Source of the DNA: Collybia mongolica | Taxonomy: Eukaryota > Basidiomycota > Agaricomycetes > Agaricales > Clitocybaceae | Length of the DNA stretch: 64,000 nt | Assembly (NCBI GenBank): GCA_013420905.1 | Contig: JAAXNY010000011.1 | Location: forward strand, 806,001 to 870,000 | Direction: 5' to 3' | Shown here: positions 24,350 to 35,322 of the stretch, in pieces | Layout of the letters: every line of letters starts with the position of its first letter | Numbering within the stretch: the first letter of the stretch is position 1 | Program-made: the position numbers and the translations under genes | The notes under the pieces: generated by a model | The model's input: the letters and a program-made list of their open reading frames with translations, nothing else | What the model was told of the DNA's origin: nothing | Databases searched by the model: none

Positions 24350-24357
24350 GATGTGTC
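24350..24357. repeat. 8-bp target-site duplication of the hAT element (left)
   Basis: GATGTGTC lies directly before the left TIR (24358) and is repeated exactly at 28088-28095 after the right TIR. An 8-bp duplication is the hallmark of hAT insertion. Confidence 0.93.
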
Positions 24358-27300
24358 TAGAGATTGGCAGGGGTATGCATACCCCTGGGGGTATCGGGTA
24401 AGGGTATGGGGGGGTACGGGTACAGGTATCACATCCTGTACCCTCACGAAACCCCTACCTGTAGGGACTTTTAGAGGGTTTTCGAGGGGTTTTCTTCAGT
24501 AATTCATGACAAGGTTAGATGATTGTGATGCGTCACACCATCAACATCTGTTTCATCCATTACAGAGCAAAATCAAATTACAACAGGTCGGCCGACAGAG
24601 CAATGGGCATCCACGCCTCCTGTAACACAACTCGGAGCACGAACAAAACTTATTTAAGGTCTATCGGCCGACCGAGCATCCCCGCTTCCTGTAGCACAAC
24701 ATAATGAGTTTTTTTTTTTTGATAAGACAAACGAATGAAATACCGATAACGTCTCTCTTGCGCTGCATCTCGCTTCTCCAGCCATGCCTCCCACAAACTC
24801 GGACAACATTGTTGAGGGTCCTCGCAAGCGTAAAGAGACCGCTCGGTTAACAGAGAATGCTGATCCACTCTTACCAAGGAATAAAAAGGTGAAAACCTCC
24901 ATGCAACCCAAACCCAAAGCGACAGATACATTGAAAGGCCCCAGTACGGCCCTCAGTACTTCTTCTCGGCAGAAAACGGTAGAGATCGAAGAGGTTGAAG
25001 ATGAAGACGATCTTGCTTGTCAACAACGCGCACAGCCAACCAATCGCGACTGCATTTTCGGCTCGGCTTCTGATGGTAGTGATGACAGTGAAGATGATGC
25101 ACCAGAACTTATTGATGTAGATGATGAGGAGCCTGAAGAATCCCCCGAGGATGAGCTGAGTAAGTGAATAAGCCATGGATATAAGCAATGCACCTCACAG
25201 AACGAGCAGCACGCCTTGCAAAGGATTGGAATTCCCCCATCTATGCATTCTTTAAACCGACCCCCCTCATTGACCACCTTGATGGCCGCCGCATTCACAT
25301 TTTTGAGTGTGGAGCAAAACACTGCAAGGCTAAAGGAAGAAATGGTCGGCATGTTCGGCGTTATTTGAACACAGGGGATGCAACGTCGACAAGCAACTTG
25401 AGGTGGCATGCAAAGATCTGTTGGGGGGAGGATGCAATTGAAGCTGCAGGTCGCACGAAAGATGTCCATACTGCTAGAGGTGTCCTCGCAAAGACAATCA
25501 CAAGGGACGGTTCTATCACAGCTGCATTCGAGAGGGTGGGAAAGGAGAAGGTGACATACTCACATCGGCAGCATACTAAAACAGAGTCACGGTACATCCA
25601 ATCGTCTGAGATCTGACCTAATGGCTCACAGCTCACTCAACAGTGCTGAGATTGTGTGTTGGGTGGCTGAAAGCACACGGCCCTTCCAGATCGTGAAAGA
25701 TCGTGGCTTCCAGTGTTTGATGAAGACCGGAAGGCCTGATTACTACATTCCACCACCTGAGACTGTATCTCGCGATGTTAGACAAGTGTTCATTCATTGT
25801 CGAGAGAGGATTGCAAGGATGCTACAGGTGCGCATTAAGTGAAATTCTGAAGATAAACGCGAAGCTCAATAACCGCACTAGGAATACGATGGAGCCTTGA
25901 GTTTTGCAACCGACACCTGGACTTCGCCTAATCACAAAGCATACATTGCAATCACAGTCCATTTTGAGGAGAAAGGTGTCCCAGTTTGCATGCTGCTGGA
26001 TCTAGTTGAAGTCGCGAAGTCACACTCTGGGCTCAATCTCACCGCTGCATTTGCCAAGGTTCTTGAAGATTTTGGAATAAGTGATAAGGTGAGTTTCGAA
26101 AATCCAACCATGTATGATAAGTTTCTATCCTGACTATGGCTTCAGATCCTCAGTGTTACCTGCAATAATGCATCAAACAACGACACAATGATTGACGAAC
26201 TGAAGAACCTCCTCACTGAGTTTTCTGGTGCTGCCAGCTGAACATGTTGCTTTGCCCACATCGTCAACCTGGTTGCGAAGACTGTCATCCGACAATTCGA
26301 TGTGCCTAACTCCACGGACAAGACACTTACTGACGAAGTTTTGAAAGAGTTGGGAGGTTTGGCTGATGGTATTGAAGCTGAGGAGTTGATCACGAGGGCA
26401 AGTGAATCGAAGGAGGATGACACAGATGATGAGGATGTCAACAATGTTGAGGGATGGGTCGATGAGCGTGAAGAGATGGAACAGTGGGACCTTGACAGTC
26501 TAGAGGTGGATGTGCAACCTGTATGAAAGGTGCTTGTGAAGGTGTGCAGCAACCACTAATTTTGTTGAACCTGTAGACCAACTATATCACCAATTTAGCT
26601 CCGCAAGGTATCATTTGCAATAAAAAACTCAACGACGATCATTCTGCCAAAGTGGTATGCTACCCTTGATGAGCTTAGGCTTGTTGACCGCATGATGCCT
26701 CGTGACGTGACTACCCGATGGAATTCTACTTATGACATGCTTGAATTCGCAATTCAGTATTGGGAGGCACTTGATGTCATTACTGGTGACCGGGAGATGA
26801 AGCTGAGGCAATATGAGATGGATGATGACGAATGGGAGATTGCGCGTCAACTATGGGAAGCCTTGAAGGTTTGTTTTTAGTTCTTTCACATCCAATATGC
26901 TGGATTGACGACACCTAGGTGTTCAAGGATGCAACTCTTTTCTTCTCACGTGGTACACCCAGCATCGCAACTGTTATCCCAACCATGGACCACATCAAGA
27001 AGGTTCTCACAGATAATGCTGATCTTGATGCCGAGTTCCAACCCTCTGTGAAGGCTGCACTTCTGATGGGAAAGAGGACTCTCAACCAGTACTACAACAT
27101 GGCAAACATGTCGGAGGTGTATAGGATTGCGATGGGTGCGTCTCTGAGTAATATTTTGGTCTCCGTTGATCTACAAATCACTTCTAGTTCTCCACCCCCC
27201 GCCACAAGCTGCAGTATTTTAAGAATGCGAGCTGGGAAGATGAGTGGGTCAGAACAGCAGAGAGGATTGTACAGGACAGGTTTCGAAGATACAAGCCCAA

Positions 27301-28087
27301 TCATTCTGACAAAGTTCACCCTGGTCCTGATGGGGTACATCGGTCTAGAATTTTCTCATGCAAGATAGGGTTCTTATATCATATCATAGAGTTTGGCAGC
27401 ATCCAAGAACATCTTTGATGACCTTCCTGCACTTGCAGCGCCTCAACCATCAGAACTTCGTGGCGAACTTGAATGTTACCTCAGTACTGATCCAGAGCAT
27501 GTTCCAAATGTGCTCGCTTGGTGGTCTGAGCGACGGCACACTTATCCATGCCTCTCACAGATGGCAATAGATTACCTTTCAATCCCAGGTTTGTTCACTT
27601 GTACTGTAGTGCTATTGTGATCTAATCATTGTATCAGCAACTTCTGTCGATGTTGAACGTGTTTTTAGCAAAGGGCAAATATTGCTATCACATCTCCATT
27701 CCCGGCTTTCCATTCAGTCCACGCATGCTCTGATGTGTGTGGGAGGGTGGAGCCGGATGGGGTTTGTCAAGGATGGTGATGTGAAGGTGGCTACAATGCT
27801 TCCTGAGGTTGGTGAAGATGAAGAAAAGCTTGCAGAAGACTGGGACGCTATTAACTTTGAGTAGATATGTCTGTTCCATGCAAGAATGCATGAAAAATGC
27901 ATGAAAACGGGCAACCTGACCCATACCCTTACATGATACCCTTGAGGGTATTTGATACCCCTCATACCCCAGGGAACCCGTACCCTTACCCTCCAAAAAC
28001 CCTACCCCTATTGGAGGGTAAGGGGTTTTGGAGGGTAAGGGTACGGGTAGCAAAGAAAAACCCAGGGGTTACCCCTGCCAATCTCTA
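24358..28087 (+). mobile_element. Full-length hAT DNA transposon (3.73 kb)
   Basis: The ends are perfect 18-bp inverted repeats starting TAGAGATTGGCAGGGGTA, flanked by the 8-bp duplication GATGTGTC. Just inside each end are dense GGGTA / TACCC arrays (about 24370-24470 and 27910-28060), probably subterminal transposase-binding repeats. Between them lies a spliced transposase gene (24784-27864) with one nonsense codon. The element is inserted into the RT region of Gypsy-1 and so is younger than it. Structurally it could still be mobilised by a related active transposase. Confidence 0.93.
24784..27864 (+). pseudogene. hAT transposase gene with one in-frame stop
   Basis: Multi-exon transposase. 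Exon 1 (24784-25159) is acidic and disordered. It is joined by a 41 nt intron to a BED-type zinc-finger region from 25201 (ECGAKHCKAKG, then STSNLRWHAKICWG). Later segments carry the RNase-H-like core: SFATDTWTSPNHKAYIAIT at about 25897, LSVTCNNASNND at about 26150, CFAHIVNLVAK at about 26245, RDVTTRWNSTYDML at about 26700 and FFSRGTPSIATVIP at about 26940. The C-terminal hAT dimerisation region spans about 27400-27860 (LAWWSERRHTYPCLSQMAIDYLSIP, ATSVDVERVFSKGQ). A TGA at 26239-26241, just before CFAHIVNLV, sits where the family commonly has Arg, so CGA to TGA is likely. Other exon joins were not all resolved. Confidence 0.85.
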
Positions 28088-28095
28088 GATGTGTC
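28088..28095. repeat. 8-bp target-site duplication of the hAT element (right)
   Basis: Second copy of GATGTGTC, directly after the right TIR of the hAT element; the interrupted Gypsy-1 sequence resumes here. Confidence 0.93.
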
Positions 28096-30214
28096 ATGTT
28101 GTGAGATTCTCATCAAGAAACTCATCAAGGTGCTTCTCTTCCTCTGGGCTAATCGGATAAACTTTTGGGATTTTCAATGGAGTAGTTCTGGGCTTCAAAT
28201 CAGTCACATGGTCCCATAGCCATTTCAGTGGTAGTTCATTGAAACCTTTCTTAAAGATCTCTCAGTACTCATGGTAGTGTCCAGATATGATGTCCTCAAA
28301 TTTAGTTGACCATTTTTCTTTTTCAGATGCTCATTGCATAACCTGTTGCAGAATATTCATTGTTGCAAAGATCTTTAACTTTCTTGCAACAGGTGTCTTA
28401 CTTCATTTGTAGATTAATGGGCCAACATTCATATTGGACAACTCTGGTATGACCATTCAAACAAATTGGGCATCTTCAGCTATCCATCAGAATATTGTAT
28501 GTTCAATTCTTGCTTTGGCTCTGGATCAGGTTTGGATATTGCATTGATCTTTGCTTGCTTTTTTACCTTCCTTTCCTTTGTGTCAGTGTTGAATTTCTCA
28601 ACTTGAGCATGTCCACAGCTACTAGGGCATCTTGTAAATTTAATATTGCCTGTTTGCCAATCAATTTCTGGATTGTGTTTGACCAACCAAGTATGTCCAA
28701 TAATAATACACATCTTGCCAATGTTTGTGAGGTAAAACATGTCTCTTTCATGATGATTCTTATAGTGCATAATCTTAACAACATAGTCTGTGATTGATCC
28801 AGCCAAATTCCTAGTTCTATTAACATTATAGACTGGGATAGTGCATGGCAATTTTTTGACTTTAAAATTGTTGCCTTGCAAATTCCCTATCCATGAATAA
28901 ACCCTTAGCTCCTGAATCTAGTAAACCATCAACTTGAGTCATCATATAGTTGTCTGGGCATTTAAGTCCAACACCTAATTTTGTATATGTGTCTCCATAA
29001 GTTGAGCTGATGGTTAACTTTTCTGGGAAGCAATCACCATTGCTGTTGCCATTTGCCTTAATGCCTGTGGTTTTTCCTTCTGAGTTTCCCTTTTCAGTGG
29101 TCTCATTGCTAGTTTCATAGATAAAATCTGTTGTATTCATATTATTGAAACTACTAATAGCAATGTCTACATAATTTGGACTGGAGTTCCCTTGACCAGA
29201 GGGAGGTCCATTCAAAAACCCTTATTGCAAAGCATCTTCACCATCTCTTTCTTTTGTTCATAGGTCATCTCTTCTATAGCTACTTGTATAGTACTGTAAC
29301 AGTTTCTGGCTATATGTCTGGGTTTTCCACATTTGTAACAAGTAAAGTTGGGCTTTTTCTGTGAGCTATCTACATACATTGCATTGGGATCTTTGGCAGG
29401 CAGGGCAGTATTATGGCTGTTTAGGCCTTATCCACTAAGTCAATCTGGTTCATTGTTCATTTGCTCTAAGACTGTTGACTCCGCAAGTCTAATGTCTGCT
29501 GACTCCCTCTTTAGGGCTAAGTCGGATTGTTCATTCAAAGATACACTACTCCCTTCATAAGGCAAGTAGGATTGAGTTTACATCAAGGAGTTGAGAGGTA
29601 GTGAATATAGTTGATTCAGCTAGATCAAGCTAAAGAAGCTAACTATGCTAGAATGTCCCTATATATATATATTGGTCTGATAAGCATTGTTTACACTATT
29701 GGTCATATAGATAATAGTATTAGTAACAATGGGAAATGAAGTACATAAATAGGATCTGAAGATAAGAATTGGCCAATGTTAGTAAGCATATGTAATTAAT
29801 GATACATAAAGAGAAAAAGATGACTAAGTCATGTGAACAGGGAATTTGTAATAGGTGGCAGCAGTAGGTGTAGGTGTCCATATCTTTGGTTTTGGTTGTT
29901 CATTGTATTGTCTAGTGGCCTGCATATGGGGAGCATTCTTAGAGTGAATGCCTTATCCTTCTCAATATGCACAGTCCAACAAGATGACATGGTCATACCA
30001 TCCCTGGAGATCATTGTTCCCTGGCACTGGCTCATTGCTATAGACCTTGTGCAAGAGAATGGGGTTCAGCCTGCACTTGAATTCAGCAACCAATGTGACA
30101 TCATTAAATCCTGTGAGAGGTGCCTGAGATCAGAAACTATTGATGTAGACCTCTGCTGTTGTGGAACCCTGAGAAAGTTTAGACAACTCTTCCTGAGCCA
30201 CATCCTCATTATGG
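28096..30214 (-). pseudogene. Gypsy-1 gag C-terminus, zinc knuckle and protease remnants
   Basis: Minus-strand continuation of Gypsy-1. From high to low coordinates: the gag middle at about 30214-29830 (APLTGFNDVTLV and NEPVPGNNDLQGWYDHVM), broken by stops; a CCHC knuckle at about 29370-29290 (CYKCGKPRHIARNC); then a retropepsin-like protease at about 29215-28480 with active-site-like LLDSGAKGLF and the later GHTWLVKHNPEIDW. The order and motifs match the intact Gypsy-2 at 36.9-38.8 kb. At least one gag stop (before SQAPLTGF) is a TGA at a likely Arg position. No function can be expected. Confidence 0.8.
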
Positions 30215-31119
30215 ACTTGGGTGGAGTGGGCCAACACACTGTGTGGCAGGTACTTGTTCTTTATTTCTTTTCTTAGGAGAAATAAGTCCATTCCATATTC
30301 AGGAAGTTATAAATGACTAGAAACAATGTAGATTATAGTTTATAGAGGTCATGTGACCATGGGAAAATGTTACCAAGTAAACAAGCAATGTCTGTGCACA
30401 AAAGCCAATGCCATAGCTTGCCCGGTTATGGAGAAAACACAAAAACCATCAGAACTAACTTTTTTCCAGAATCATGGACACTAATAAGCATTCAGATTGT
30501 TGCCATGTATTTGGTATACTTATGTGGTGGAATAGATCATGTGACATGTGTCAATAAATAGAGAAATCAATCCTCTTTGTATTTCAGGTAAATATAGTAG
30601 TAGTTGTTGATTATTCCTATGTTTAGCATAATTTCCCACAAGGGTCATGTTTGGTCAGGGTCATTGTTGTTATAAGATGTTTGTTCACCCCTGGCATAAC
30701 ACACAGACCTTCAAAACTAGCTGAATCTGGACATTTCTAAAATTTTGCTCAAAATGGACTGTTGGAAAAATATGCTCAACAAGGAAATTGTAGAGCCATG
30801 TTTGTACATTCCAAACATATAAAAACAAAGTTAATAGCTTTACTGGTTATGGAGAAAAACATAAAATAAAATTTTAAACATGACACTTTGAAATATTAGA
30901 TATGCATAATTTTGATGGCAGCATCAAAAGCATTATGTAAGCATCCCAAATACATGCATATTATGTCTCAATACTTTGTATTTATGGAGAAATGCTGTAA
31001 AAAGCCATAAGAGAATGAAAATCCCATCATGGAAATATTTTCCCACAGTGTTGAAATATGAATCAATGAATGAATGAATCAATTTTTTGCCTGAAACCTG
31101 GGTTGATAAAGAACTTGTA
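30215..31119 (+). mobile_element. R900 repeat, copy 1 (905 bp), inside Gypsy-1 gag
   Basis: A repeat family found four times in this window. It starts ACTTGGGTGGAG, has a near-palindrome at about 30230-30250, carries a GAAT tetranucleotide run near its 3' end and finishes TTGATAAAGAACTTGTA. Here it interrupts the gag frame of Gypsy-1. Removing it restores the frame (KPV then HNEDVAQEELS), with at most one shared base at the junction, so there is no normal target-site duplication. No coding frame is visible. Class unknown. Confidence 0.8.
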
Positions 31120-31480
31120 ACAGGCTTGAAGTAGTCTTTAAACTTCTTGGTAAAAGTGTTCCAATCAACAAAAGGGGCAGGTCCAGTTCCATTCTCAGAT
31201 GCCTCAATCTCTTGATACATGAGATCATGCCAGTTCTCTACAATGTTTCCTTTGCCAATTTGAACCATAGATAATACAAACATAATCTTCTGGTTCTCAT
31301 CTGTAATATTTTTGCCTCTAAAGTAAAAGACACAAGATCAGATGAAGGTGTCAACCTTCTCTGGCTTGCCATTGAATTCTTTAGGCTGTTGTGGAAAACA
31401 CAAAGCTAGTTGGGGGGTGATGTCATGAAAATTACATTTCAATCTTATCTCCATCTTTTTGATCTTATCTTATCTTTTAT
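31120..31480 (-). pseudogene. Gypsy-1 gag N-terminal remnant
   Basis: The minus strand from about 31450 to 31120 encodes gag-like sequence (LCFPQQPKEFNGKPEKVDTFI, a break, then MFVLSMVQIGKGNIVENWHDLM and NTFTKKFKDYFKPV). It continues across the R900 insertion into the gag piece at 30214. A stop and a shifted region near 31345 show it is dead. Confidence 0.7.
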
Positions 31481-32821
31481 CTAGTGGGATCAGCTGCTAA
31501 TTCATCTATCCCCAGTAGTTACAATTCTCCCATCACTCCCATCATTCCATTTTTTCATTTGATTGATGCTGTACATCACCCTGGTCATGTTTGGTTTACC
31601 TCTCTCCATATTTATTCTACTCTGGTCCCCCTTGAGTAGTTGTATATATACTGCACCTCTAGCTACTTGTTCTGTAGTCTTGATCTCATCTCTTCTCTGC
31701 AATACAGACAGGTCTTCTCAGCCCTCTATCTCTTGTGCTCTCTCTCTCCTTCTACTCTCTGACATTCTGCAGTGACTGCTATTGTTGCATCACTGACAAC
31801 TAGCAGCCATAGAGTTTGTGAAAAGGGTGCAATTGTTGCTAATGACAGACAAGAAAAGGCCTCAAGCTAAAGACAACATTTGAGTATGTGAATCAAAGAT
31901 AAAAAAGAGGATTTCCCTACTCTGAGGCTTGAATCATTGTTTGCCAGGATCTCCTGATGCTCATTGAATCCTTGGTGATCTGACATTGCAGAAATAATCC
32001 TTGTCCATATGATAAATATGGTGCATTGTGATACTTGAGGTAGAGGGCCATTACTGGCAGATATGAGTCCTTATGTTTTTTTTTTTGATTAACTTTTCTT
32101 TATATTTCTAGAACCAGGTTGTTGCAATAGAACTAGCTATCCAGAATCTCTTCAACTTTATATTACTTTTTTTTGTTGATAAGTTTGGTTCTGGAACACT
32201 TGTCAGGCATTGTCCTAGAATTAGATTGTAGGGTACAGGGAGTAGCTTGACATCACGGAAGGCCTGATGGATACACAACATGAAGATGTAATATGACCAC
32301 ACATTTGAGCTTGCCAAATACTTGTTGCACTTCTGTAAGGGGTCATGTTGCCAAGAGGCTCAGACAGGGAGCAGTATACACAGTATGAATAACCATGCAG
32401 GGAAGGGATGAGCATAGAGCACTAGAGGCTTGACTATGAGTAGAGAACACAGCCCAAGTCTATTGCAAAGGTGCCCTTCCATGAAGAGGAAGGGGCACCT
32501 TATATACAGTACATTGTACCTATGTCTCAAATAACAACAGAATCTGATATCAGTAACTCTACTGATGTAACAATACATCTGTGATATGTTAGTCCAGAGT
32601 AAACTACTATCTGTCAAGGGATTAAAGCAGTGTGTGTCAGAATAATAGATATAACAGTGAGGCTATGCAAGTTGTGCAATAGTGATTCTGATGGCTAGAT
32701 GTGGACAAACAAGTGATTTCACCCTTATCCATGGTTATGCCAATAGAAGTTGGTGTTTATAGATCCTATACAAATATCCACCAATAAAAGGTAACAATAT
32801 ATATCTAGGCATTTTCCTTAA
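31481..32821. other. Non-coding repeat-derived interval with inverted-repeat arm
   Basis: No gene. 31560-31800 has an LTR-like look (TATATATAC at about 31640, pyrimidine-rich tail) but no partner was found. 32026-32075 and about 32590-32815 reappear inverted at about 53911-53965 and 52545-52800. They form part of the outer inverted-repeat arms around this transposon block. A T-rich tract lies at 32075-32090. Confidence 0.5.
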
Positions 32822-33387
32822 ACTTGGGTGGAGTGGGCCAACACACTGTGTGGCAGGTACTTGTTCTTTATTTCTTTTCTTAGGAGAAATAAGTCCATTC
32901 CACATTTAGGAAGTTGTAAATGAGTAGAAACAATGTAGATGATAGTTTATAGAGGTCATGTGACCATGGGAAAATGTTACCAAGCAAACAAGCAATGCCT
33001 GTGCACAAAAACCATCAGAACTTACTTTTCCCAGGATCATGGACACTAAATGAGCATTCAGATTGTTGTCATGTATTTGGTATGCTTATGTGATGGAATA
33101 GATCATGTGACATATGTCAATAAATAGAGAATTCAATCCTCTTTGTATTTCAGGTAAATATAGTAGTAGTTGTTGATTTTTCCAATGTTTAGGATAATTT
33201 CCCACAAGGGTCATGTTTGGTAAGGGTCATTGTTGTTATAAGATGTTTGTTCATCTTTGGTATAATACACAGACCTTCAAAACTAGCTGAATCTGGACAT
33301 TTCTAATATTTCGCTCAAAATAGACCATGGGAAAAATGTGCTCAACAAGGAAATTGTAGAGCCATGTTTGTACATTCCAAATATATA

Positions 33388-34995
33388 CAGTGGCTCAAAA
33401 AACTGCCCCAATGTTTGTACATTTTTGAAAGATCAATATGGTATGAAGTGCTGACATAAGCAGGGGACCTGGGGTAATTATGTAAGATACTATGACATCG
33501 TGGCTTTCCAATGGACCCTGGATCATGTGATTTGGATCAATATCCATTAAGCTATAAGCCAAACAAAATGGTTACTTATTGGGGCAGTTTTTTGACCCTT
33601 ATCTTATTTTCCATTATTCTGGCATTTATGATCCAATGCAAGAACATTATGGACTGTGGGAAGAATAAACAATGTCATGTGACTTTATTTGTATCAATTT
33701 GACATGTTGGAATTGGTTCAATCATCTTCTTGACCTCTTACCACCATCATGAAAGCCATTTCTACTGCTCAGCACAATACTGTTGTTTCTCTCCTCAATG
33801 AGGGCTATTCTCAGCGTCAAATCAAGGAGAAAACTGGTCTAGGGAAGGGTACCATCAGTAGGATCAGCAAAGATGTGGATGGAAACAAAGAAAACAACCT
33901 TGGTGGCCGCCCCTCCAAGCTGTCTGTTCGTGACAAACAGTCAATTATTCGTCAAATCAAGTCAGGGAAGCTTGATAATGCAGTTCAGGCTACCCAATTC
34001 ATCAATGGCATCATCCCCAATCCTGTCACACCCCAGACAGTCAGAAATGCACTCAAGGAAAATCAATTTTATGCTGCTACAAAGAGGAAAGCTCCTCTTC
34101 TCAAACGAGCCCATCGCATCCGGCGTCTCCAGTTTGCAAAATATCATGAAAGCTGGACTGTGGAGGACTGGAAAAGGGTTCTATGGACAGATGAGACCAA
34201 AATCAATAGGATTGGGTCAGATGGAAAGGTTTATGTCTGGAAACAAAGGGGAGAACCACCATCTGATAGAACAACATCACCTACTGTCAAACATGGAGGA
34301 GGAGGAAACCTCATGGTATGGGGTTGTATGGGGTGGAATGGAGTGGGAAAGCTCATAGAGGTGCAGGGGAACATGGACAAGGTTCAATACTGTGAAATTT
34401 TGGAGAGTGGAGTTCAGGAAAGTTTTGAGAAGTTGGAAATGGTGGATGGCGAGCGCTACTTTCAGCAAGATAACGACCCCAAACACACATCTGGACTGGC
34501 CACACAGTGGTTTGAAGACAACAACATTCAAGTCCTTGGCTGGCCTGCCCAATCCCCTGACATGAATCCAATAGAACACCTTTGGGAACATCTCAAGCGC
34601 CGTCTTAAAGAATATCCGACACCACCCAAAGGAGTACATGAGTTGTGGGATAGATTGGCTGAAGAGTGGGGTGAAATTCCACCAGAGGTATGCCAAAACC
34701 TGATAGAAAGTATGCCCAGGCGGATACAAGCAGTTATAAAGGCAAAAGGTGGTCATACAAAGTATTAGATAGAAAATTAATAGAGGGTCATAAAACTGCC
34801 CCAATGAGTAATCATTTTGTTTGGCCTATAGCTTAATGGGTTTTGATCCAAATCACATGATCCAGGGTCCATTGGAAAGCCACGATGTCATAGTATCTTA
34901 CATAATTACCCCAGGTCCCCTGCTTATGTCAGCACTTCATACCATATTGATCTTTCAAAAATGTACAAACATTGGGGCAGTTTTTTGAGCCACTG
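33388..34995 (+). mobile_element. Tc1/mariner element with long inverted repeats (1.6 kb), apparently intact
   Basis: The element starts CAGTGGCTCAAAAAACTG and ends with the inverse, flanked by a TA duplication (33386-33387 and 34996-34997). R900 copy 1 shows the empty site with a single TA. The inverted repeats are long (about 200 bp each side; outer ~180 bp nearly perfect). One uninterrupted transposase frame lies between them. A 255-bp derivative made only of the two repeat ends sits at 51129-51383. Confidence 0.95.
33749..34768 (+). CDS. Tc1-family transposase (DD34E), full length, 339 aa
   Basis: Cut-and-paste transposase for the surrounding element. It is a single exon of 339 residues, usual for Tc1 proteins, with no stop or frameshift. 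The N-terminal half has a paired-like helix-turn-helix region (YSQRQIKEKTGLGKGTISRI) and a GRPSKL linker typical of Tc1. The catalytic core shows WTDETK for the first Asp, QQDNDPKHTS for the second, and PDMNPIEHLWEHLK for the Glu, with 34 residues between the second Asp and the Glu. The first ATG of the open frame was taken as start; it lies about 360 bp inside the left inverted repeat. Intact frame, intact ends and TA duplication suggest a recent and possibly active copy. Confidence 0.95.
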   Translation: MKAISTAQHNTVVSLLNEGYSQRQIKEKTGLGKGTISRISKDVDGNKENNLGGRPSKLSVRDKQSIIRQIKSGKLDNAVQATQFINGIIPNPVTPQTVRNALKENQFYAATKRKAPLLKRAHRIRRLQFAKYHESWTVEDWKRVLWTDETKINRIGSDGKVYVWKQRGEPPSDRTTSPTVKHGGGGNLMVWGCMGWNGVGKLIEVQGNMDKVQYCEILESGVQESFEKLEMVDGERYFQQDNDPKHTSGLATQWFEDNNIQVLGWPAQSPDMNPIEHLWEHLKRRLKEYPTPPKGVHELWDRLAEEWGEIPPEVCQNLIESMPRRIQAVIKAKGGHTKY

Positions 34996-35322
34996 TAAAA
35001 ACAAAGTTAATAGCTTTACTGGTTATGGAGAAAATCACAAAATAAATTTTGAAACGCGACACTTTGAAATATTAGATATACATAATTTTGATGGCATCAT
35101 CAAAGGCATTATGTAAGCATCCCAAATACATGCAAATTATGTCACAATACTTTGTATTTGTGGAGAAATGCTGTAAAAAGCCATAAGAGAAGAAAAATCC
35201 CATTATGGAAATATTTTCCTGCGGTGTTGAAATATGAATGAATGAATGAATGAATGAATCACCTTTCTGCCCGAAAACTGGGTTGATAAAGAACTTGTCT
35301 TTAGTAAACTAAAGAACTTGTA

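Larger units (their letters stand above)
21873..31480 (-). mobile_element. Decayed chromodomain Ty3/Gypsy element (Gypsy-1), interrupted twice
   Basis: A minus-strand Gypsy element whose coding order (gag, protease, RT, RNase H, integrase, chromodomain) runs from about 31450 down to 22071. It is cut by a hAT element at 24358-28087 and by the R900 repeat at 30215-31119. Its 3' LTR lies at 21873-22059, and the polypurine tract (read on the minus strand) is at about 22060-22070. No matching 5' LTR is visible beyond 31450, so the right end is lost or too diverged. It sits exactly at the edge of segmental duplication copy A. Base composition is much more AT-rich than in the flanking genes, and there are many frame breaks. 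The right boundary is approximate. Confidence 0.8.
32822..35322 (+). mobile_element. R900 repeat, copy 2, split by a Tc1 element
   Basis: Same family and orientation as copy 1. It begins ACTTGGGTGGAG at 32822 and ends CTTGTA at 35322, with the Tc1 element (33388-34995) inserted inside; without it the repeat is about 0.9 kb. The uninterrupted inverted counterpart near 52545 gives the empty site: the flanks join as CCTTAA plus AAACAAG with no duplicated target. The last ~20 bp of the tail are locally duplicated. Confidence 0.8.

Noticed and set aside
24370..24470. GGGTA-rich tract as an interstitial telomere
   Set aside because: It lies just inside a hAT TIR and has a counterpart at the other end of the element, so it belongs to the transposon.
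29833..30276. 147-codon plus-strand frame
   Set aside because: The minus strand here encodes gag motifs of Gypsy-1 in the expected order; the plus frame is antisense.
31560..31800. Possible solo LTR with a TATATATAC box
   Set aside because: No TG...CA pair with a flanking duplication and no second copy in the window.
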